Part shown: one piece after another, positions 7,538 through 11,470 of the stretch
How positions within the stretch are numbered: position 1 is the stretch's first letter
Layout of the letters: every line of letters begins with the position of its first letter
Origin: Acanthaster planci
Taxonomy: Eukaryota > Echinodermata > Asteroidea > Valvatida > Acanthasteridae
DNA length: 11,470 nt
Assembly (NCBI RefSeq): GCF_001949145.1
Contig: NW_019091443.1
Span: forward strand, 1,112,061 to 1,123,530
Direction: 5' to 3'
Made by a program: the position numbers and the translations under genes
The notes under the pieces: generated by a model
What the model saw: the letters and a program-made list of their open reading frames with translations, nothing else
Database searches by the model: none
What the model was told of the DNA's origin: nothing

Positions 7538-7557
7538 TAGGCAGTTTTTACTGCCTA
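7538..7557. repeat. Perfect 8-bp hairpin, TTTT loop
   Basis: TAGGCAGT (7538-7545) and ACTGCCTA (7550-7557) are exact reverse complements around a four-T loop. It lies 140 bases past the recombinase stop. Confidence 0.85.
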
Positions 7558-7723
7558 CAGTGGAGTAACTGGTTTATGCGTAGGGGTGTTTTCTTCCTTG
7601 GGCCGCGCCTTGCGCATGTGGCAATTTCATTAAAGTGGATAAAACACCCCATAGCTTATGAATGATTTGTTATTCCTGACACTTCGAAATTTTAAATAAT
7701 ACGTAGACAAGAGTAAGTTCATT

Positions 7724-7735
7724 GTGATGCATCAC
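7724..7735. repeat. 12-bp perfect palindrome
   Basis: GTGATGCATCAC reads the same on both strands. Confidence 0.85.
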
Positions 7736-7820
7736 GTAATTTACTCGATGGAGTAGCTATGGTGTATAATGATGGCTGTAAACTATGTCTTCCCTGAAGT
7801 AGTGCAACAGGGGAGGATAA

Positions 7821-7861
7821 ACCATTCTTTCTTCTGTAAGTGCAAACGAAGAAAGAATGGT
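7821..7861. repeat. 14-bp inverted repeat with 13-base loop
   Basis: ACCATTCTTTCTTC (7821-7834) and GAAGAAAGAATGGT (7848-7861) pair perfectly across a 13-base loop. GTAAGT occurs both in the loop and just after the second arm. Confidence 0.9.
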
Positions 7862-7999
7862 GTAAGTAAACTCTTTTTGCTGATTTTTCATGTACGTGTA
7901 TGTACATAATAGTTATTATGGCTTGGTTAAGTTTTTTTAGTGTTCTGGCACTGTCCTAACAAATTGTCACTTCTGCCTATCTGTCATTGAGCTGTGGTG

Positions 8000-8234
8000 C
8001 TCCAAGTCAAATGGTGCTTGGAGCTGTTAGCGCTCTTTGGCCTTGATGGAAGCCCAAATGGTGAATAATGATAAACATGGTATTCCAGGTCAAATGGTGC
8101 TTGGAACTATGGGCACTTTGAGCCTTTGTGGGTGCTGAAAGACTTCATATAGAATTTGCTCTGAGTCAAATAGTGCTTGGAGCTGTGTTTCTGGGCCTTC
8201 GTAGGTGCCCAAAGAATGAATATTGATATAATGT
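8000..8234 (+). repeat. Degenerate ~80-bp tandem repeat, three units
   Basis: The core TCAAATGGTGCTTGGA occurs at 8007 and 8090, and with one change (TCAAATAGTGCTTGGA) at 8166, giving spacings of 83 and 76 bases. Between cores a GGCCTT..GGTGCCCAAA..GAAT segment recurs in diverged form near 8039-8070, 8112-8140 and 8193-8222. It is older and less regular than the 61-base array on the other side of the retroelement and unrelated to it in sequence. Confidence 0.8.
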
Positions 8235-8359
8235 GTCGCATGCAAAATAAGTCGGCTGCCCAGATTTCGGTGCCCGACACATCATTATGATGAATAAATT
8301 CCTTCTGGCTGAGGCGTGCACACACACCAGCATTTTTGTCATTGTATGTTTCATGTTGT

Positions 8360-8372
8360 CTGCTTATAAATA
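8360..8372 (-). repeat. Inverted 13-mer, right partner
   Basis: CTGCTTATAAATA on the plus strand is the exact reverse complement of 3828-3840. On the minus strand its TATTTAT part is polymerase coding sequence (Gly-Ile-Tyr codons end at 8366), while AAGCAG is the first inserted sequence. Confidence 0.6.
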
Positions 8373-10368
8373 CCCTTGTCTAAGAGTAAATCGACATGAT
8401 GTTTAAACCTTTCACTGAGTAATTTAAAATTGTTTCTGGAGCAATTCTTAACCAAGCGATCGAGTGAAGCGGCCATGAAATGAAAAAAGTCGACAAATCA
8501 AAGTTGGCCAAACAAGAATGAAATATAATTTTCAGCATTTTTAGCCATTACTTTGATTTTCCCACCGTTGAATGCACGAGCACCTTGCATAATTAGATGC
8601 ACGTCATAGTTTTCCAAGTTATGTAAGATCACTGGAATGGGAGTGTGTTTAGGTATGACTCGGAGTTTGAGATTACAGTTGGCATGTGCTGGGTTGCAAT
8701 ATTTACCCATGACGTGGCAATGTTCTCTGACCTTTCTACGTTTATTGATGGTTTTTTTCGCTGCTCATACAAATGTAGGCGGTGAAGTCTATCTTTCGGG
8801 ATTCAGTTTTTGGTCCTCTGCGGATAGGACATTGGCACTGTGATTCTTTGGTAGGATAGATATGCTTCTCGCAGATCCAGCATCTGTTGCGTGCATCGTG
8901 TTGTGTTTGTAATTTAGGCGACCAACCAAGTGATTTTGGTTTGGCTAACGTTTCGTTAATTGTTTCTTTTTCTCGCAAAAGAGACTCTATAAAATGAGTT
9001 GCGGCATCTTGTCCTCGATATGTTTTGCAACTCATGCAGACACCGTCGCAACGCACAACTGGGTAAGAGTAACCCACAGTTTATGATGTTGAGTTTTAAT
9101 TGTGTTGGCCTCTTCAGGTGAAAGAGGCTCTAAAACTGATTCAAAATCTGCTTAAATGACAAATGGGGCATCCTGTTGATTTTTGTAGTTTTCAAATTTG
9201 AGAATGTTCTTACCTTTTTTCGGGTAGCGTGACTTACTTTAGATGGAGTGACGTCTATTCCTTCACAGTCTTTTTTGTGTTTGTCTAGTCTTTGTTGGCT
9301 TTGAAGTGAGAGAAACACCTAAAGCAAAAATACTTGTTTCACTTGTTTTTGTTGATATCGGCCATCAGCCTAGAAAAATTTTTAATCCAACAATAGTGAG
9401 CTTTCTCACCGTTGCTAAAATATAGTAGGTTAATCGTTAAGTGGTGTAACCAAATACATTGATCGCCAAGTTGTTTTGGGTTTCAATACCAGAAATTTGT
9501 GATAACAGAGTAGGGAAGTCAACATTTGTAAATTGTAAACCGTCCGTTGTTGTTTTGTACGTTGAAGTTTTATCTTCGTGTAATTTTATATCTCGGATTA
9601 GTTTCAAGTTGATGTTTGACATTGTCTCTTATGAGACCTTTAGCTTTTACTGTCTGTCTTTCTTCTTTTTGACGTTGATGGTCGCTTTTTTTAGTCTGCT
9701 AACTTTTTGGGTAGTGGTTTATAACTAGCTCCGAACGGATTATAGAGCACCACGTTGATATAAAATGCAACAACATTGTCAAATACCCATCTAGAACCCC
9801 TTTGGGTATGATTGTCGACTTGCTGCATTTGCTTCTTTTTTGTTCTTCTAACGCGTTTTTGACATCTTGTTTGTGAAACACTTTGGCATTTCTACTGGTA
9901 AGCATAAAATTACCTACAGTACTTTAGTCTCTTGTTATCAGGTCTTTCTATTTTAAACTGGACTTTGATCGCTGTTTGCAACTTGTAAGCTCCTATCTCT
10001 TGAAATTCGGCCAATGCTTTCTCTTCGGTGTACCTTTTGTAGAAATAAAAAAGGTGTACTAGATCATCTTCAAAGAAACTAGGTTTCAGTTCCCAGTTTC
10101 TAAAATTTCCTTGAAATTGTTGGGCGTTTTAGATATCTACCTCTGCCATTGCTTCCTGTTGAGTATAGGCTTTAATCGTGTTGATGAGATCTTTTCGTAG
10201 CACATGACCATGCGGACCCATAGCTGTAAAGTTTATTTGTTTATCTTGTAATATCCGTAAGAGCTGATGATATGTTTTGCGCTGTGGACTTTTGAATGGG
10301 CGTTGACTCGCTTGGATTGCTTGTATGAGTTCTGGTTTAGTATTTTGATGACCCTGAGGTGGGGGCAT
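8366..10368 (-). pseudogene. PolB N-terminal half (exonuclease domain)
   Basis: This is the front of the Polinton/adintovirus-type protein-primed PolB. The likely start is the ATG at 10366-10368 (Met-Pro-Pro-Pro-Gln-Gly), opening a 79-codon SAP-like lead ending at an in-frame TAA (10129-10131), after which the same frame continues. Landmarks in order: Trp-Val-Phe-Asp-Asn-Val-Val-Ala-Phe-Tyr (about 9760-9800), Asn-Asn-Leu-Ala-Ile-Asn-Val-Phe-Gly-Tyr (about 9440-9475), the exo I Asp-Phe-Glu motif (9137-9151) directly after a stop (9152-9154), a Cys-Trp-Ile-Cys zinc site near 8875, Ala-Asn-Cys-Asn-Leu-Lys, and the exo II stretch His-Asn-Leu-Glu-Asn-Tyr-Asp (8588-8623). After a TGA at 8498-8500 homology runs about 42 codons to Gly-Ile-Tyr, where the retroelement insertion begins. 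The Cys and His positions after the zinc site are partly lost. Confidence 0.85.
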
Positions 10369-10576
10369 TTTATTTTGCCTGACAAAGTCGGATAAAAATG
10401 ACTTTCTATAGTATCTAAAGGTAGAGAGCACTGGTCTTGCATCTCGGTTATTTGGTCTATTCCTTTTGATTTCTATTAACCTTTTGTATAATATCTAAAA
10501 TTTTCTCAAATTAATTTAACCCAGGCTCAAATCTATTTTTAATATGTAATTATTTTTCCAATTTTTTTTTTTACAA
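10369..10576. promoter_or_regulatory. AT-rich spacer between Cys-rich ORF and PolB
   Basis: The stretch is about three-quarters A+T, with a T12 run (10562-10573) just past the cysteine ORF stop. On the minus strand a TATTATAC sequence lies near 10486-10493, about 120 bases before the polymerase ATG, and could serve as its TATA element. A second ATG at 10440-10442 opens a different frame and may be the original start before a frameshift. Confidence 0.3.
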
Positions 10577-11143
10577 TCAACCAAATGTTTTATTGTAATG
10601 TAGCTTAGCTTCAAGGCTTGGTGTATTTTTGTCATAATGTAATAATAATATACAGTCTATTAAATTTTCACAATCAAAGCAATTAATACAATTGACATAA
10701 TTAAAACACAATGCACAATCTTTGCAATGCAACGAATTAAGGCACCCTCTGTAATGAATATTTATTTCAAAGTCTTTATTTGCAATACATAATCTACAAC
10801 CAACCAAATCTATACAATCTTTGCAACCTTCACGATATTCACAACTTATGCAATCTACACAATCTTTACAAAATTTGCAACTTTCGCAAGTAACACAATC
10901 TTTACAATTTTTACAATCAGTACATTCAGCAGAATCTTTACAACCTTGGCAATCACAACAAACAGCACAATCTTTACGATCTTTACAATCATCACAAGTA
11001 GCACAATTTGTACAACCTTCACACCGTTCAGTATATACGCAATCATTACAACTCACAGAATCTTTGCAATTAAAACTTTTAACACAATCTACACTGTCTA
11101 CACATTCTTCACATGCTTGGCAAAAGTGACACACAAAACACCC
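10577..11143 (-). CDS. Period-three Cys-x-x-Cys protein (unknown function)
   Basis: An uninterrupted frame of about 188 codons, the longest clean frame in the window. Over some 120 residues, cysteines recur at multiples of three (C-x-x-C, with gaps of six), with Lys-Asp, Thr-Asp, Glu-Ser and similar polar pairs between. The C-terminal 60 residues thin out to a few cysteines and a hydrophobic segment before a charged tail. There is no signal peptide or membrane segment. Such regular spacing suggests a solenoid with cysteines stacked on one face, metal-binding or disulfide-linked; this is inference. The frame has no ATG: an in-frame TAA lies at 11144-11146, and the first candidate start is a GTG at 11134. 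It is either an exon, a 5'-truncated gene, or starts at a non-standard codon. Alternative frames are also open, showing low complexity at DNA level (9-base CAATCTTTA rhythm), so partial expansion of a simple repeat is possible. Confidence 0.6.
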   Translation of the reverse strand, partial: GCFVCHFCQACEECVDSVDCVKSFNCKDSVSCNDCVYTERCEGCTNCATCDDCKDRKDCAVCCDCQGCKDSAECTDCKNCKDCVTCESCKFCKDCVDCISCEYREGCKDCIDLVGCRLCIANKDFEINIHYRGCLNSLHCKDCALCFNYVNCINCFDCENLIDCILLLHYDKNTPSLEAKLHYNKTFG

Positions 11144-11470
11144 TTACTATTGGGTGCAACTTTTAGACGATAACTTTTAAAGAGATAAGTTTTAGATTCT
11201 TGATTAGATTCCTGTTTCGGTTTGCATTTGCATCTTTGTCATCGTCTTCTGTTTGGCATCTCGATTTTGGTTTTAGTGTTGGGGGATATTTTTTAATTTG
11301 CTTAAATGTGATGATATTTTCAATTTTTTAACCCCCATGGGGGTCGGGTAGAAAAGGTGTGTCTAGAACCCCCCTCCTACCTACTCAAGGCACGTTCAAG
11401 TGTGGTTCTAACAGATGTGTTGTTAGTCAGAACCATGTCACAGTCCATGCTTGGTTGATTCTCCGTTTTC
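11144..11470. other. Right flank, no gene recognised
   Basis: No coding signal is seen. The perfect palindrome ACCCCCATGGGGGT is at 11331-11344. A split inverted repeat follows: GGTTCT/AGAACC (11404-11409 and 11429-11434) enclosing CTAAC/GTTAG (11408-11412 and 11422-11426). If the cysteine gene belongs to the Polinton-like element, its promoter or the element's end should be here, but no terminal repeat was identified. Confidence 0.4.

Larger units (their letters stand above)
3798..8365 (+). mobile_element. YR retrotransposon 2 region inserted in PolB
   Basis: Polymerase coding sequence ends at 8366 (minus strand, after Gly-Ile-Tyr) and resumes at 3797 (Pro-Tyr-Glu-Tyr), so about 4.57 kb lies inside the gene. 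Tyr codon bases TAT occur on both sides of the break, which may be a three-base target duplication or chance. Inside are, on the plus strand, a gag-like fragment, RT, an RNase H stub and a full-length tyrosine recombinase, with non-coding flanks of about 1.1 kb on the left and 1 kb on the right. The 13-base sequence TATTTATAAGCAG at 3828-3840 recurs inverted at 8360-8372 near the opposite edge. Some of the flanking DNA, such as the minisatellite, could belong to later insertions rather than to the retroelement. Confidence 0.75.
7401..8365. other. Non-coding right flank of YR element 2
   Basis: No gene is recognised downstream of the recombinase. The stretch holds a perfect hairpin (7538-7557), a 10-base inverted pair GGGGTGTTTT/AAAACACCCC (7583-7592 and 7641-7650), a 12-base palindrome (7724-7735), a 14-base stem (7821-7861) and a degenerate triple repeat (about 8000-8234). 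DIRS/Ngaro elements carry terminal repeats and an internal complementary region after their recombinase, so some of this structure may be the 3' end of the element. I found no copy of it upstream of gag. Confidence 0.4.
1605..11143. mobile_element. Polinton/Maverick-like element relic (interrupted)
   Basis: An integrase plus a protein-primed type B DNA polymerase is the defining pair of Polinton/Maverick elements and adintoviruses. Here the integrase (plus strand) and the two polymerase halves (minus strand) are collinear once the YR retroelement at about 3798-8365 is set aside. The cysteine-rich frame at the right is on the polymerase strand just upstream of it and may be a further element gene. 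No capsid, ATPase or protease gene was recognised and no terminal inverted repeats were found, so the element is either incomplete or extends past the window. Grouping integrase and polymerase into one element is inference from adjacency. They could be two separate insertions joined by deletion. Confidence 0.65.

Noticed and set aside
4275-8234. Tandem repeats considered as a CRISPR array
   Set aside because: The 61-base units are contiguous with no unique spacers and the context is eukaryotic transposons.
10821-11129. Plus-strand frame rich in Gln, Ser and Leu opposite the Cys-rich frame
   Set aside because: It is the antisense shadow of the period-three cysteine repeat; several frames are open there because of low complexity, and this one resembles nothing.
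11404-11434. Possible tRNA-like or small RNA structure
   Set aside because: The paired arms are short and there is no cloverleaf, A/B box or CCA context.
1-11470. Polinton terminal inverted repeats at the window edges
   Set aside because: The first 146 bases and the reverse complement of the last 330 share no stretch I could see.

Overview
The window looks like a transposon graveyard from the nuclear genome of an invertebrate animal, probably aquatic. No intact host gene is recognisable. All long recognisable protein homology belongs to mobile elements, in short reading-frame pieces broken by frameshifts and in-frame stops. Family assignments come from remembered protein motifs, not from a search.

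The backbone is the relic of a Polinton/Maverick-like (adintovirus-like) DNA element. Its protein-primed type B DNA polymerase (PolB) lies on the minus strand and is split in two: the N-terminal half at about 8366-10368 and the C-terminal half at about 2421-3797. A retrovirus-type DDE integrase lies on the plus strand at about 1610-2421 and meets the polymerase tail to tail at about 2421, with both C-termini cut off. About 200 bases upstream of the polymerase start is an extremely cysteine-rich minus-strand frame (10577-11143) built on a Cys-x-x-Cys pattern with period three. A short frame of the same style (147-~290, plus strand) sits at the opposite edge of the window and faces inward.

Two tyrosine-recombinase (YR) retrotransposons of the DIRS/Ngaro type are lodged in this backbone. 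YR element 1 (minus strand, about 290-1600) keeps the RT thumb, RNase H and the front of its recombinase. YR element 2 (plus strand, within about 3798-8365) keeps a gag-like piece, RT, a stub of RNase H and a recombinase that still shows all its key catalytic residues across several frames. Element 2 sits where the polymerase is split: the coding sequence stops at a Gly-Ile-Tyr stretch (8366) and resumes at Pro-Tyr-Glu-Tyr (3797).

Non-coding structure lies mainly in the flanks of element 2. A 61-base minisatellite of seven exact-period units and three CCAAT boxes lie upstream of gag. Several perfect hairpins and a degenerate 80-base triple repeat lie downstream of the recombinase. The likely order of events is insertion of a Polinton-like element, decay and deletion, and insertion of two unrelated YR retroelements, though the sequence alone does not date the steps. 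The most novel item is the period-three cysteine protein, whose function I cannot name.
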